Below, one piece after another: positions 12,963 through 25,317 of a DNA stretch of 64,000 nt; position 1 is the stretch's first letter, and the number at the start of each line of letters is the position of its first letter. The stretch covers positions 12,668,294-12,732,293 of the forward strand of contig NW_020312902.1 of NCBI RefSeq assembly GCF_003265705.1. The letters are read 5' to 3'. The position numbers were made by a program, and so were the translations under genes. This DNA comes from Callorhinus ursinus (taxonomy: Eukaryota; Chordata; Mammalia; Carnivora; Otariidae). The notes beneath the pieces are model-generated. The model was not told the DNA's origin. It saw nothing but the letters and a program-made list of their open reading frames with translations, and searched no databases.

Positions 12963-13321
12963 ACTTTTTTTTTTTTTTTAGAAGTCTCTATGCCCAGTGT
13001 GGAGCCCAATGTGGGCTCAAATTCATGATCCTGAGATCAATACCTGAGTCGATGAGAGACGATGGACTCTGAAAAACAAACTGAGGGTTCTAGAGGGGAC
13101 GGGGCGGGGGGATGGGTTAGCCTGGTGATGGGTATTAAAGAGGGCACGTTCTGCGTGGAGCACTGGGTTTTATGCACAAACAATGAATCATGGAACACTA
13201 CATCAAAAACTAATGATGTAATGTATGGTGATTAACATAACAATACAAAAATTTTTTAAAAAATACCTGAGTCAAGGTCAAGAATCAGACGCTTAACTGA
13301 CTGAGCCACTCAGGTGCCCCT
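12963..13321 (-). mobile_element. Can-SINE split by a later L1 insertion
   Basis: The SINE occupies 12963-13050 (tail side) and 13274-13321 (tRNA-like head side, TTAACTGACTGAGCCACTCAG). Its flanks AAACTTAGCTG (12952-12962) and AAATTTAACTG (13322-13332) match at 9 of 11 sites. Both differences are transitions, as expected for a decayed TSD. Confidence 0.9.
13051..13261 (+). mobile_element. L1 3'UTR fragment nested in the SINE
   Basis: About 210 bp of L1 3' end (AACAAACTGAGGGTTCTAGA ... GATGTAATGTATGGTGATTAACATAACAAT plus a short A-rich tail) is flanked by a perfect 12-bp TSD, AATACCTGAGTC, at 13039-13050 and 13262-13273. The duplicated bases are SINE sequence, so the L1 came second. Its 3' end type matches the minus-strand fragment at 56935-57030. 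Confidence 0.9.
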
Positions 13322-13354
13322 AAATTTAACTGCTCAAGCCCACTTTTTTAAAAG

Positions 13355-13485
13355 CCCATTTTTAATTAGCTACATAACCTCAGGCAAGTTACCTCATCGG
13401 AGGGAACCTCAATCCTTACCTAAAATGGAAAATTGAGGTGGGGAGCAGGGCATATATAAAATAGCAACTCAGTACACACGAACAT
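13355..13485 (-). repeat. MIR fragment
   Basis: AGCTACATAACCTCAGGCAAGTTACCTCAT followed by CCTCAATCCTTACCTAAAATGG reproduces the inverted MIR core ('gctgtgtgaccttgggcaagtcactt ... tcatctgtaaaatgg'). Confidence 0.65.
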
Positions 13486-15040
13486 TTTCACACCAATTGA
13501 GAAGTTCTGACAGAAGCACATTGAATTAGTAAGAGCCAGGGAAATAATAAGACTTGGAAACACTTCCTTTTCAAAGTACTTCGGCTGTAGGGAGATGCAT
13601 AGAGGGAATTTCTATATCACTTGGGCACTGAGTCAGGGTAGTGGAGAAAATATTAGCCAGATTTGACCCCAAAGACTTATCAGACTTTTGTTCTAGAGCT
13701 GGCATGACAAATATGTGTTATCTCATTTGCAAATTCCAAACCATTGTTATTGGCTTCCCAGAGCAATGTGTTAAGAAGTATTCTAATGTGTAGTTTGGAC
13801 TAATCAGGACCAAGATCCATTACTGATTTCGTGGATCATATTGATGTAATAATAACAAAGTGAGAAAATGAAGACACTGAAGCACATATTTTCTAGTTTT
13901 CCCTCGCATTAGACAACTGGTTTTAAGGGTTTTATTGTGCATTGACTCCATTTGAACATTAGTGGCTTTATGCCGAATGTATATGACTGGATTCCCTTGA
14001 AGGTTATTTTCTTGGTATAAGTCCTTGAGTTTTTATGTTCAAATTACTTGTCTTAAATGCCTATGTAGTTGTTCTCCAGACTGCATAATTAAGAAGTATT
14101 CATTGTTAACATAAATGGCTCTACCTTCATTGCAAAGAGCACTATAATGCTTTAAGATAAAAACCTTGACTTTTTAAAAAAATTAGATTGCATTTGAAAA
14201 ACTAATCCTTATTCATATTGGGCTATTTAAAAATTACAGAGAAGTAAAATGAAGAAGTTAAAACACTGCACAACCCTGCATAAATTCAGAGTTTGATCCA
14301 TTATATAATATTTTGATGAAAATAATTCTATCTTGTTTCCCATCACATGTATAGGTATTTGTAGATACATATGTATATTGGGGTGTATTTAGATTTTTAA
14401 GCAAATACAGGAATTGTGTACCTGCACATACCCTTTTATGACAGCTTTAAAAACCTTAATATAACCATTTAGTTTCTTATTTCTGTTAGAAAAAAAACAA
14501 AGACATTTTAATAAATGCTACAAATCCTAAATGACTAAGAGAATGGGAGAGTAGACAATGGCAATGGAGCAATTTAAACAGGTTTGGGTAGATGCAAAGC
14601 AGATGGAAGAGTGCAAATGATTTAACAGGAAGGAGAAAGATGAAATTTAGGTGCTGAAGGAGGAATGATCCTAACAAATATGAAGCCTAATCATGTTGGT
14701 ATTCTGGAAAAGTTTTAGATATAGTAGCATTTTGAAACTCTTAAGGCACATGTGAGAAATGCACTAAAAACAAAAGGAATTATTAAAAGACTAAAATTAT
14801 CCCAGATGTCTTCCTCCATTTCACTCAGGTAAATACAACTCCTTTCTATCTACTAGTGAGGAAAGGTTTATTCCCTTGAGAATGATAACTAGAAAGTCTT
14901 TGCAGAATTATGGAACTCAGACATTGGAGGGCAGGATGATGTAGTTCACTGACATTCAGGAATTGACTAACACTGACCAGTGTGACCTCCACCTCACAGA
15001 ACACTGGCTCTGAGGTATATATATCTAGGCAGAAGATTGC
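13486..15040. other. Unique non-coding DNA
   Basis: AT-rich, with no recognised repeat or exon. Short frames on the minus strand at 14486-14677 and 14846-15049 have no known motif. Confidence 0.5.
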
Positions 15041-15199
15041 AGAATTCACCTCTAAAGAAACTTACTCATCCAAAAGAAAACATCCCACACACTGACATTC
15101 AGGATTTTCCCAAAAATGGCCACCTGGTCACCCAATAGTGAGACCCACCATCAACAAACATGGAGATTCCAATCAGCTTTTCAGTAACTTACTGTAAAC

Positions 15200-15504
15200 T
15201 GTGAGTACACAGCCAGGTCATACCAGATGTTTCAGTAATATTTTTAATAAGAAAGATAAAAACAACCAATAAAAAAGAAATAAATTGGTAAAAATAGGGC
15301 CACTGAAAAGAATAGAAGATAACCTCAACAGTAAGATAATTAGCATGAGCAAAAAGAACCAAATGATATACAAAAAGGACAGATGGGAAATATTAATACT
15401 GTGAATGTTAAAAATAGGATAGCAGAGATTTGAAAGTCAACAGAAGAACTGGAAGATAAACTTGGGTAAATACTACTAAGACTGGAAATGGGCAGTATGT
15501 TAGT
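15200..15504 (+). repeat. Probable 5' part of an ancient L1M/HAL1-like element
   Basis: A-rich plus-strand text such as AATAAGAAAGATAAAAACAACC, AAGATAACCTCAACAGTAAG and ATGGGAAATATTAATACTG resembles the 5' region or ORF1 of old L1 families. It appears to resume after the insertion at 15505-15955. Very diverged; the boundary is approximate. Confidence 0.4.
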
Positions 15505-15955
15505 TTCCTAGAAGTACCATGACGAATTACCACAAACTTGGTGGCTTAAAATAACAGAGTTATTCTGTCATAGCTCTGAAGTCCAGAAGTCTGAAATCAA
15601 TGTGTCAGCAGAGTCACATTCTCTCTGAAGGGTCAGCGTGCAAATCCTTTCTTGCCTCTCCCAGCCTCTGTAGGCTGCAGGCATTCATGACTTGAGACAA
15701 CACTCCAGTCTTGGCCTCTAATTTCACATAGCTTTTTCTTCTCCCTGTGTGTCTCTCCTTCCTGTACCTCTTATAAAGACACTTGTCACTTAACTTACAG
15801 CCTCCCTGAATAATCTAAGATGATTATCACTTGAAATCTTTAACTTAATTATACTTGTAAAGAGCCTTTTTTCAAAGGAGTCCATATTCACAGGTTCTAG
15901 GAGTTATGATAAAGACATAATGTTTTGGGGATCACCATTCAAACCACACAAGAAC
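15505..15955 (+). mobile_element. Ancient interspersed repeat inserted in the L1M
   Basis: TTAGTTTCCTAGAAGTACCATGACGAATTACCACAAACTTGGTGGCTTAAAATAACAGAG begins it and AGTCCATATTCACAGGTTCTAGGAGTTATGATAAAGACATAATG ends it. The whole is a well-known widespread mammalian repeat ('gttagtttcctagggctgccataacaaa ...'). I recognise the pattern but will not assign a family name. Both flanks look like old L1 ORF1-region text, so it probably interrupted that element. No TSD can be seen. Confidence 0.7.
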
Positions 15956-16100
15956 AAAAACATAGGAGAAAAAATACAGGAAAATTAGAAGGTCAACTTA
16001 AGAGGCTTTATATCTAACAGAAATAGGAATATAGAAGCACAAGATAAGAATACAAACATTCTCAGAACTGATGGGCATGAGTTTTCAAATGAAAGGCATT
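15956..16100 (+). repeat. Probable L1M/HAL1-like segment (continuation)
   Basis: GAAAATTAGAAGGTCAACTTAAGAGGC ... TCTCAGAACTGATGGGCATGAGTTTTCAAATGAAAGG parallels old L1 text of the form 'gaagatcaactcaggaggtccaac ... gggcatgagtttccagattgaaaggg'. It most likely belongs with 15200-15504. Confidence 0.45.
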
Positions 16101-16854
16101 ACTTTCCATTTTAGCTCCAATACATAGAGTATAAGGAAGTCATAATTCCTATCCTTGTATCAAGAAAAAAAATCTGAACAAACTGAAAATGAATGACTTT
16201 CCTAGACCCAGCAAAAAACTGAGTTTGCAGGGTTAACTGCCACTTTGATATCTGTAGAGACAGACAGATCAGAAAGCCTTAGAGATCTGCTTACCTAGAG
16301 CAGAAGCTATTGGAGGCATACACTGGTAGGTATACTTTATGGTAATTTTGATAAATTGCTGGAGTCTTGAGTATGGACTAGCCTGAGAATCAGAAGCTCC
16401 TGGGGGTCTCAGTTTCAGATGGAGCCCTTATACTTTAATAGTCTTTATTTCCAAGAACCTCATCATGTTCCTGTGACTGATGAGGATCTGATAAAGCCTA
16501 CAGTTCTTGCAGGGGGAGGGGAAGGGTAATCCTTGTGAAATATGCCCATAGTATTCTTTATAACAAAAGCCAACTCTTCAAGGTTGGAGGCTGATTTTAC
16601 CAGAGCTTATCCCAGAGCTGTGGAAGAAGATTCTTCTCATTCTAGCTCTCTCTACCTTCCTGTCTTAACAAAAGAGGAAGTAGGGAAGTGATACAGGAAG
16701 AAACACTTATCAAAGTCAGAAGCCTGAGACATAGGCCAGCAGAAAGACTGAGATTTAAGTAGAATACTATAAAACACTTCCCCTCTCCTGTACCTTCACA
16801 CTATAAAACATAGACTTTACCTGAGAAGGAGTAATTAGGGAAGCCCAAGCTCCC
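16101..16854. other. Unassigned DNA between two L1M-like segments
   Basis: It lies between probable L1M segments and may be decayed L1 sequence, but I cannot match it. No coding signal. Confidence 0.4.
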
Positions 16855-19800
16855 ATGGAATATTCATCTAGATGGACCATATTCTCAGGCATAAAATAAA
16901 CCTTGACAAATATGCAAAGTATATTTTCAGACCAAAATGGGAATAAACTAGAAATCATGACAGAATGATAGCTGGAAAATATTCAAATATTGAGAAATAA
17001 AACTATATACTTCTAAATAATACATGAGTTAAAGAAGTATCAACAAAAAGTTAAAATTATTTTGAACTAAATGAAAATGAAAATACAACTCACCAAAATT
17101 TGAGAAATGCGAAGAAAGCAGTGCTTAAAGGGAAATATGTAGTATTAAAAGTGTAATTAAAAAAATAATTATCTAAAATCAATAACCTAAGCTTTCACTT
17201 TAGAAAACTAGAGAAATAAGAGAAATTCAGGCTTAAGGCAAGCAGGAGAAAAGAACTAATAAAAATTAGAGCAGAAATCAGTGATATTGAAAAGAGTAAA
17301 ACAGTTGAGTAAATTAACTAAACTCTAAGCTAGTTATTTTATTGATGTCAATAAAATTAATAAAACCTGTAGCCAGACTAATGAAGAAAAAAAAATTTAA
17401 AAAGGACACAAAATATCAGTTTGAAAAAGTAAAAAGGAGTCATCACTACTAATTCTATGGATATTAAAATGATAATTAAGAAATACTGCAAACAATTCTA
17501 TACCATCAAATTTCATAATTTAGATGATATAGTCCAATTCCTTGAGAAACACAAATTACTAAAATTCACACCAAGGAAAATAGCCTGAATAGTCCTTTAT
17601 CTATTAAAGAAATGGAATTAATAATAAATAATCTTCCAAAAAAGAAAATAAAAGTTTAGATATTTAAAGAATGTATGGTGAATTCTACAAACATTTAAAG
17701 AAATAATACCAATGATCCACAATCTCTTCTAGAAAATAGAAGCAAAGTACATAATTTTTAACTCATTCTATGAGGTTAAATTTGTGCTACAATCAAAGCC
17801 AGACAGACATTATAAGAAAGGAAACCACACATCAATATCCCTGATGAACACAAATAAAATATTCACAACAAAATATTCCAAATTGAATTCAATAATGTGT
17901 AAAAAGAATTATGCACCACAACCAGGTAAAATTTATTTCAGGTACATGAGAATAGTAAAAAAATTAATCAATGCAATCCTCCATATCAACAGATTAAAGA
18001 ACAAAAAAAATAACACTGTATTAATGGATACAGAAAAAATATTTGACAAATACCAAACAAACAAATCTCCAAAAATAAAAGCAAAAACAAAAAACCCTCA
18101 TTCATAACAAAAGCTCTCAGGAAACTAGGAAGAGAGAGAGACACCTACTTGAATAAGAACACTTGCATAAACCCAATATTTTATATCATACTTAATGATA
18201 AGACTCTGGACACCATCTCACAAGATTGGGGAAAAGAAAAGTATGTTCTTTCTCATCTCTTTTACTTGAATATCACACTGAAAGTCCTAGGTAGTGTAAT
18301 ATGACAAGAAAATGAAATAAAAGGCACCCACATTAGAAATAAAGAAATAAAACTGTCTCTCTTCTCAGATCCAAAAAATCCAAAGAATTGGCAAAAGAAC
18401 TCTAGGAACTAACAAGTAAGTATAGCAAGATCACAGAATATTAAGACTAATATAAAAATATCAATTGCTTTCCAAAAATACTATTAATGTAAAATTGGAA
18501 TTTTAAATTTAAAAAGCAAAGCCACTTAGAGTTGTGCCAAAAAATATGAAATATTTAGGTATATTAAGCAGGTATAATATAGGCACAAATTTAACAAAAT
18601 CTATACGGAGAAAATTACAAAACTCTAATGAACAAAATTAAAGAAAATCTAAATAAATGGAGAGCTAGTCTGTGTTCATGGATATTAAGACTCAATATTT
18701 TAGGATGCCAGTTTTTCCTAATATGATCTATAGATTACAACCTTACTCAAAATTCCAGCAAACTACTCTGTGGATGTTGACAAACTGATTTTACAGTTCA
18801 TGTGGAGAGTCAGAAGATCCAGAATAGCCAAGAGAATACTGAAGAACAAAGTTGGAGGACTCACACTACCTGATTTCAATATTTATTTTAACACAGTAAT
18901 CAAGACAGCATGGTGTTGGCAAAAGAAGAGGCACATATATCATTGGAACAGTAAAAAGAGTCCAGAAATAGAACTGTGCAAATATAACCAACAATTCTTT
19001 GACAAAGAAACAAGGTCAATTCAATGGAGAAAAGATAGTCTTTTTAGAAATATATATAATCTCCTAGACACAGACCTTGCATTTTACATAAAAATTAACC
19101 AAAATTGTATCATAGATCTGTGAATCAGGAGAAAATCATTACAACTTTGGGTTTGGTAATGAGATTTCAAATATAATTACCAATACCGTCCATGAAAGAA
19201 AAATTTGGTAAATTAGACTTTACTAAAATTAAAAGCTTCTGCTCTGTGAAAGACACAGTTAAGAGAATGAAAAGGCAATCCACAGACTAGTAGAAATATT
19301 TGCAAAATATATGTCTGATGAAGGACCTATATCCAAAATATACAATAAATGTTAAAAACTGAACAAATAATAAATACATAAGCCAATTAAAAAAAAGAGT
19401 ATAAGAACTGAACAGATACCTCATCAAAATTTACATATACCAAATAATCGTATGAAAAAAATGCTCAACATCGTTTGTTGTTAGGAAATTGCAAATTAAA
19501 ACACAAGATACTACTAAACATTTATTAGAATGTCCAAAATCCAAAACACTACCACCAGATGCTGGTAAGACATGGAACACCAGGAACTCATCCATTACTG
19601 GTGAAAATGCAGACGGTATAGACACTTAGGAAAATTTTTAGTTAGTTTCTTACAAAATCAAGCACAGTCTTATCATATGATCCACAATTGCATGCCTAGG
19701 TTTACCCAGAAGATTTGAAAACATATCTACATAAAACCTTCTTGTGAATGTTTATTGCAGCTTTAATCATAATGGCCCCAAACAGGAAGCAATGAAGAGG

Positions 19801-19860
19801 TCCTTAAGAGATGAATGGATTCACAAGATGTGATACATCCATTTAATGGAAGTTTTTGTC
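16855..19860 (+). mobile_element. Ancient L1M-type LINE, long ORF2-derived stretch
   Basis: A 3-kb plus-strand run follows the order of L1 ORF2: CATAAAATAAACCTTGACAAA, AAAGCAGTGCTTAAAGGG, AGAGCAGAAATCAG, ATTATGCACCACAACCAGG, GGTAGTGTAATATGAC, then GATTTTACAGTTCATGTGGAGAG ... GGACTCACACTACC, and finally GGTCCTTAAGAGATGAATGG. The sequence is strongly A-rich and decayed. The 3'UTR and poly-A are not distinct. Confidence 0.82.
17784..19123 (+). pseudogene. L1M ORF2 remnants
   Basis: Two open pieces survive. At 17784-18107, SISLMNTNKIFTTKYS and LMDTEKIFDKYQ correspond to the RT region before the catalytic motif. At 18770-19123, FMWRVRRSRIAKRILKNKVG and GGLTLPDFNIYFNTVIKTAW are the conserved post-RT segment. 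Stops and frameshifts separate them, so no function is possible. Confidence 0.82.
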
Positions 19861-20235
19861 TGCATCACCCATTTGATCAGCACGAAAAACCTAGAAGACC
19901 ATTGTAAAAAAACTAATTTGGTCACTCAGGAATGGTCTTTTTTTTGTTTATTGTCCTTTTCTATTTCCTAAAGGTAAAAGATTAGATAGGCCCTCTATAT
20001 TCATATGTTTTGTGAGTGCATCTCTTTTTATTTGAACGTGTTCTAGAAACCAGGGTACAGTGTCGGTAGACTGCTGGTCCGAAATCCTGACCTTAAGCTC
20101 TGAGCTGTAGACTGCATATAAAATGTCTCTCAATATCTCCTTAGATCTTACAGCTCTTCAGAAAAGAAAATCCTCTGCCCTTTATTTCAGTATCTAACAA
20201 CCCATATTTTTAAAATATTTATTTTATCTAATCCA
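19861..20235. other. Unique non-coding DNA
   Basis: Nothing recognised. It lies between the L1M end and a MER5-like repeat. Confidence 0.5.
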
Positions 20236-20425
20236 GGGTTTCTTAACCAGTGGTCTGTATTGAAATCACCTGCTGTAGGGTTTGTTTTTGTTTGTTCATT
20301 TTTTGTTTTGTTTTGTTTTGTTTTTTAATTGATGAGAGATTCTGATGCAGCATATCCAGAATGAGGACCAAATTTTTATGCTTCTAAGATATTCCATGAG
20401 TGCTTCTGCACTCACTACCCAGTAG
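20236..20425 (+). repeat. MER5A-like hAT element fragment
   Basis: CAGGGTTTCTTAACCAGTGG, ATTGAAATCACCTG and GATTCTGATGCAGCATATCC match the MER5A order ('cagtggttctcaaac ... cagaatcacctgg ... gattctgattcagtaggtc'). A (GTTTT)n run at about 20282-20326 expands its middle. Confidence 0.6.
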
Positions 20426-21299
20426 AGACTGCTAATTAAATCAGTCTCACTAGGCTCCGAACCTAGATCACATAAAGAAATTTTTAGCAAAAAATTCTAC
20501 CGCATGGCACAGGAAATGTCTGGCTGACTAGCAGAATAATAAGAATACCATTACTGTTTGTGGCAAAGGGAGCAGAGAACCAGAAGGAGCCTGTGAAACC
20601 CTCGGAGCAGTCTTTTTGAGTTTCACACAGTGACATGTTGTTAAACATTCGATATATCTGAAATTGAGTAGGTATCCTAATGTGAACTGATGCAGGCTTC
20701 TGGGAGAATTTTGCCCAAGCCATCTTACACTGCTACTTGAAATCTGCAGTGAAACTGGATAGAAGGCTTTGTTTCAATCTGTTCCAATATTCCTTGACAT
20801 GCACATGAATTCCCATGTAGGATAAATTAGCCGGAGAGAATAGGAGCTGAATGAGAAGGACTGGCAGGCAGTCTTTTTGAATCACATACCAAATCCATAT
20901 TTACACTTCCTATTTGTCGCTTCTCTCATAGAAATGGACTCGTGTGAAATGAAAGAAATGTGGGCCTATCACTAAAATTTACCTTGGAAAGGATGACAAG
21001 GGAATGGATTGATGGATGGGTAGCACAGAAGCCTACACAGGTTCTATTTACTAAACCAATGAACATCCTTTTATGCAATGAATCTGTCTAATAATTTGTG
21101 TTGATGATGATTTGGTAGCAAATTAAAATTAATTAGTGAAAATTTCCTTTCTTACTGTGTTGATGAGGCTTCCAAAACTGTGCTCTGTTGATTTATCTTC
21201 TGAGAATTAGTTACCTTTTTGCTAGCCACATCAGAACATGGCATCTTCCTTTCTCTCATGTTATTTCCACACTACTTTTCTATTCAATGGGTGATCCCT
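20426..21299. other. Unique non-coding DNA
   Basis: No repeats or exons recognised. Confidence 0.5.
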
Positions 21300-21447
21300 A
21301 GATCAGTGGATTAGTATCAGGTTTTCATGAATGTAGAGTCTCAGATCCCATCCTAGGCCTGTGGAATCAGGATCTGTCCTCTACCAGTGTCTCCAGATAG
21401 TTAGTATGCTCATGATTGCAGTTTGTGGAACACTGATGTAGTAGGTG
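21300..21447 (+). repeat. MER5-like fragment
   Basis: ATCAGTGGATTAGTATCAGG, AGTCTCAGATCCCATCCTAGGCCTGTGGAATCAGGATCTG and TGTGGAACACTGATG follow the MER5 layout, including its terminal 'gaacactg'. Confidence 0.5.
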
Positions 21448-21519
21448 TAAGTCAGAGTGTTAGGTAAACAGACTAGGAGTTTTAGATTGTTACACTTAGT
21501 TGAATTACCCTGGGACCAC

Positions 21520-21537
21520 CTTTTTTTTTTTTTTTTC
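21520..21537. repeat. Poly-T tract
   Basis: A T run of about 17 in otherwise unique DNA. Confidence 0.85.
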
Positions 21538-21659
21538 TCTTGTTTTGAAGCCATGGTACTTTGATGGTCAGTTTTTTTCAGAAATGGTTACCACCTGGTT
21601 TATACTTTTCAGACTCCAGTCCAGAATCTTCCCAGCTTCAGATGCATATCCAACTTTTC

Positions 21660-21835
21660 TCCTGCTTTGACTCCTGCTATATCCCTGGAGTAGCTTTATC
21701 TATCATAACACTTGCTTCATTGCACCAAAGTTATCTGTTTATCAGTCTCTCCTACCAGACTGTAAGTTCCTCCAAGACGTGATTTATACCTATAACATTT
21801 TTGTGTAGGACACTAACAGTGACAGTGACACAGTG
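21660..21835 (+). repeat. L2-like LINE 3' fragment
   Basis: CTATCATAACACTTGCTTCATTG ... ATCAGTCTCTCCTACCAGACTGTAAGTTCCTCCAAGACG matches the L2 3' end ('catagcacttatcac ... ctgtctcccccactagaatgtaagctcc'). Confidence 0.55.
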
Positions 21836-22200
21836 GGCTAGACACTGTGGACACGAGTACTCCAATAACTTCACTAGAAGAAAAGAGTGGAGGAAAGATA
21901 AATTAGATGATAGGTGGTACAATTAGATAGGTGGTTGCCAAGGAAAAAATGCTATATTGGGCAGCCTTAATGAAGAACTAATATCTACGAAGAGGGAAAT
22001 GATCATGTAGTCCTGTACATCTCTATCTTGTTTATTGTGTTCAAGTCTGGGTTTTAATCTCTGGGAGCATTTGTGCATGACTCTTGTATCTAAAGTTTTA
22101 AATAGCACTTAAGTCTGAGTTCCACCCCAGACCAACTGAGTCAAAAAACCTTGGTGGTATGGGCCAAAGCTTTGGCTTTTTTTTTTTTTTTTTTTTTTTT
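21836..22200. other. Unique DNA ending in a poly-T tract
   Basis: Nothing recognised apart from a 24-base T run at 22177-22200, just before the SINE's left TSD. Confidence 0.5.
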
Positions 22201-22211
22201 AATTCCTCAGT

Positions 22212-22437
22212 GAGAGTGCCTGGGTGGCTTATTTGGTCAACATCTGACTCTTGATTTTGGCCCGGCTCATGTTCCTCAGGGTCCTGAGATCAAGCCCTGC
22301 GTTGGGCTCGGCCCTGAGTGTGGAGCCTGCTTAAGATTCTCTTTTTCCCTCTGCCCCTCTCCTGCTCATGCATGGGCACGCTCTCTCTCTTTCTGTCTCT
22401 GAAAAAAAAAAGTAAATAATAATAAAACAAACCACAA
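22212..22437 (+). mobile_element. Can-SINE, older subfamily
   Basis: The head GAGTGCCTGGGTGGCTTATTTGG and the body GTGTGGAGCCTGCTTAAGATTCTC differ from the young copies here. It ends in an A-rich tail. TSD: AATTCCTCAGT (22201-22211) and AACTCCTCAGT (22438-22448), one mismatch. Confidence 0.92.
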
Positions 22438-22448
22438 AACTCCTCAGT

Positions 22449-23584
22449 AAATGTTTGTTATTCACTGTTCTAAGAGGATTGTCTAAAACCAACATATAGG
22501 CAGAAAAGAAACCAAGATGCTGAAAGTTTTGAGAATCAAGACATTGGTTTATCAACTGGATTATTTTGACCATGAGTATCCTGGAACAAAAGTGACTTAA
22601 TGAAAGCAACAGAGTTAGCTTTCAATTTCTATAGAATTGTCATGTGAAAAGGGGTGTTTTTCATGAATCCAGAAAGTACAATAAAGATCAATAAAGAGAA
22701 ATTTAAGAGAGGTCAGTTTCAATTCAATATATAGTAGGTATAACATGTTTAAAGACATATACTCAGGTATGAAAAAGAAAAACAGTATCTTCATCTTATC
22801 CTTCTCAAACTCAACTTAACCTCTCTGTCAAACCCCCATTTTACTTGATGCAGAACCTATAATCTTAGTCATTTCTGGTTAAACTGAAGTGATTCAGTAT
22901 TTTCTCAGTCGTTTCTGGTTTAAAGTTTAGTGAAGTCAAAATTCTTCCTCCCCCCGGCCCCTTAGGTTCACAGCTAGATTTTGCATGGCTTATGTGAAAT
23001 CCTAGTTTCATGGAAAGATACCCTCTCCATGGACTTTTCTCTTTTCCAAGCAGGGGTCTGCTGAAATTTAACTTGTCTTCACTGGGCTGTGGCCCCTGAA
23101 AGGGTGTGTCCAACAAAATATCCACATCTCCAATTGGGGTTCAGTTTTATGAGTCATGGAGGTTTCAGCTCTGGTAAACCTACTTCAGATATATCAGCTC
23201 ACTCTCTCAGATAATCTTTGAACCCTTCGGAGGGGCACAGGAAAATCTGAATGTCTCTGAAACTATTGCAGTCCTGGGGAAGCTTCAGGGTTGCCTTTTC
23301 TGCCTCTGGCATCATGCTCAGTTAACTCTACTGATTCCTGCCCAAGTTTCAGGTGTATGGAAACTCAGAACCTTCCTTTCTCAAATATATTTGATGGTTC
23401 ATCCTCCCCCAAACACACCCAAGTGTAAAAATCACTAGATAATGCTTCAACATTATCATCCAGTCATGTAAAGTAGGACTTTTTGTAAAGTGTGTCTATC
23501 CAAAAGTAAAATGGTCCAGATTGACCACTTTTAAGAAAATGGTCAAGAAAATCCAAGATTATGATATAAGGTTGGATTAAATAA
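22449..23584. other. Unique non-coding DNA
   Basis: No repeats recognised. A short internal repetition, TTTCTGGTTAAAC / TTTCTGGTTTAAAG, is present at 22872-22925. Confidence 0.5.
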
Positions 23585-23695
23585 CTAGTTCCTAACTGTT
23601 TCTAATGTCACACAGGAGAATCTCCTGTAGAGTTTTTAAAAGCTCAAATTCCAAGAACCTCTCCATTTTTACTTATTCAGAAGTTTGAAGAAGGA
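23585..23695 (+). repeat. Possible MER5A fragment
   Basis: AGTTCCTAACTGTTTC ... GGAGAATCTCCTGTAGAGTTTTTAAAAGCTC ... CCAAGAACCTCTCC resembles MER5A ('gttctcaac ... agaatcacctggagagcttttaaaa ... cccaggcccc'). Confidence 0.45.
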
Positions 23696-25240
23696 AAGGT
23701 ATTTATTTTTCTGTATAGCCTCACTCACTAAAATTACTGTAATACTATAGTGCACCCAGTTTTCATCTAGCGAATATTCTTTCCCTGGTAAATATTCTGT
23801 GAGAGATCTGTTGACTCAGTTCTCAGAGAAAAACAAAGAGGACAAAAATGATTCTTACAGTGTCCTCATGGACCACGCACTGGGCGAGCTCCTGGTACCA
23901 CCCTCTGGGGTTACCAGTCTTTACACTGCTCTGATTGTCTAGGCAGAAGGAGCAAGAAAGAACAAGGTTACAACTTCTAAAGAAGGAGTGAGTGTACAAT
24001 CACCAGGATTTTGCTGAAATATTCCTGCTGAGCTCTGCTGCAAGAAAATAACCACTCATAAAACAATCTTCTTTCCTTCGGGTAAAAGTCAACCCTCCAC
24101 AAGGGAAGCAAAAGAAAGGATGTGCCAAGATCAAAGGTGCTTCACTTTTCCCAGGGAGATTTTGGATGTCCATATGAGGTTGGATTTTAGGTATCTGCTT
24201 GTGGTTAAAATACCTAGGTAAAACTGGTGTGTGTGTCCCATGTGTGTATATTTCCTGCCTCCCTCAAACCATAGGAACAATTTTATATGCAAATGTTTTT
24301 GCAGTCATCAGGTTATTTAGAGAGATTAAAATGAATATACTTTTATATCTAAAGTAGAGCAGTAGGCTAGACCATTCACATGCAATCATTTTTTTTTTTT
24401 TTCAAAAACAATAGATGTTACTAATCACTTCACTCAAGCCAGGCTTGGTGCACTGTCCTGTATGTCTTATGTCTTACTCAGGCCCATCTTACACCTTTGC
24501 ATCTGCTTTCACTGCCAACTAATTATGTCATATTATTTTAGGGTGGGAGAGCCTGGAATCTATTTTTAAGCCTGGGAAGGGAAGAAGTTTGAGGGAAAGA
24601 TTAAAGATATGAAGAGTGGAGGGGATGGTTCTGGTGAGGATGGCTGAAGACAGGCTTGAGTGTATCTGATAACAATCGGGAGGTACTGTTACTTTCTAGA
24701 GATGCCACTGGCTAGGGCAGAGAGCACAATTTATTAAACTTGAGTAAATTGAAATGTTGATTATATATGTCTCACCTCCCATAGTTTGGTTTTAAGTTCT
24801 GAATTATAAAAGTCTGGAGTTCTCCATGACAACTTCTCTTCCCTGTAAACTTTCCCTCCACTGGGTGTTTTCCAATGTCCTGTGAGCCTCCCTGAGCCGC
24901 ATGCAGCCCAGATCAATGGCAGAGCATGGTCTATACTTGTAGAGACAAAAATCTTTTAAGTAGGGAGTTCTAAATAGTAGAGTCTGTCCAGAAAATGTAA
25001 ACTACCCTTCTCTATTTTTAACGTCTGACATGCAATGAAGGTAGGTAAGATAGAAAGTGCTGCCATTATTTCTGTTAAATTACCATCTTTCAGGTAGAAA
25101 AAGATCCAAAACAGAAAAAGACATGGATAGGAAGAGGCAGATAATAGAAAAATCAATATGAATCATCTTCCACTTATAAGTACCTAACTTCACTTTAGCC
25201 CCTACAGGCACAAAGAAAGAATTAACTCACTGTCCCTGAC
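23696..25240. other. Unique non-coding DNA
   Basis: A poly-T tract lies near 24389-24402. Nothing else recognised on either strand. Confidence 0.5.
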
Positions 25241-25247
25241 AAAGGGG

Positions 25248-25287
25248 GGATCTCATAAAAAAAAGAAAAAAAAAAAAAAAGAAAAGG
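25248..25287. repeat. A-rich simple tract
   Basis: A run of A broken by single G residues sits just left of the inverted L1 segment. It may be part of the insertion end or target. Confidence 0.8.
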
Positions 25288-25317
25288 GAAGTGAAAGTCA
25301 AAAAATGGTTAATTCCC

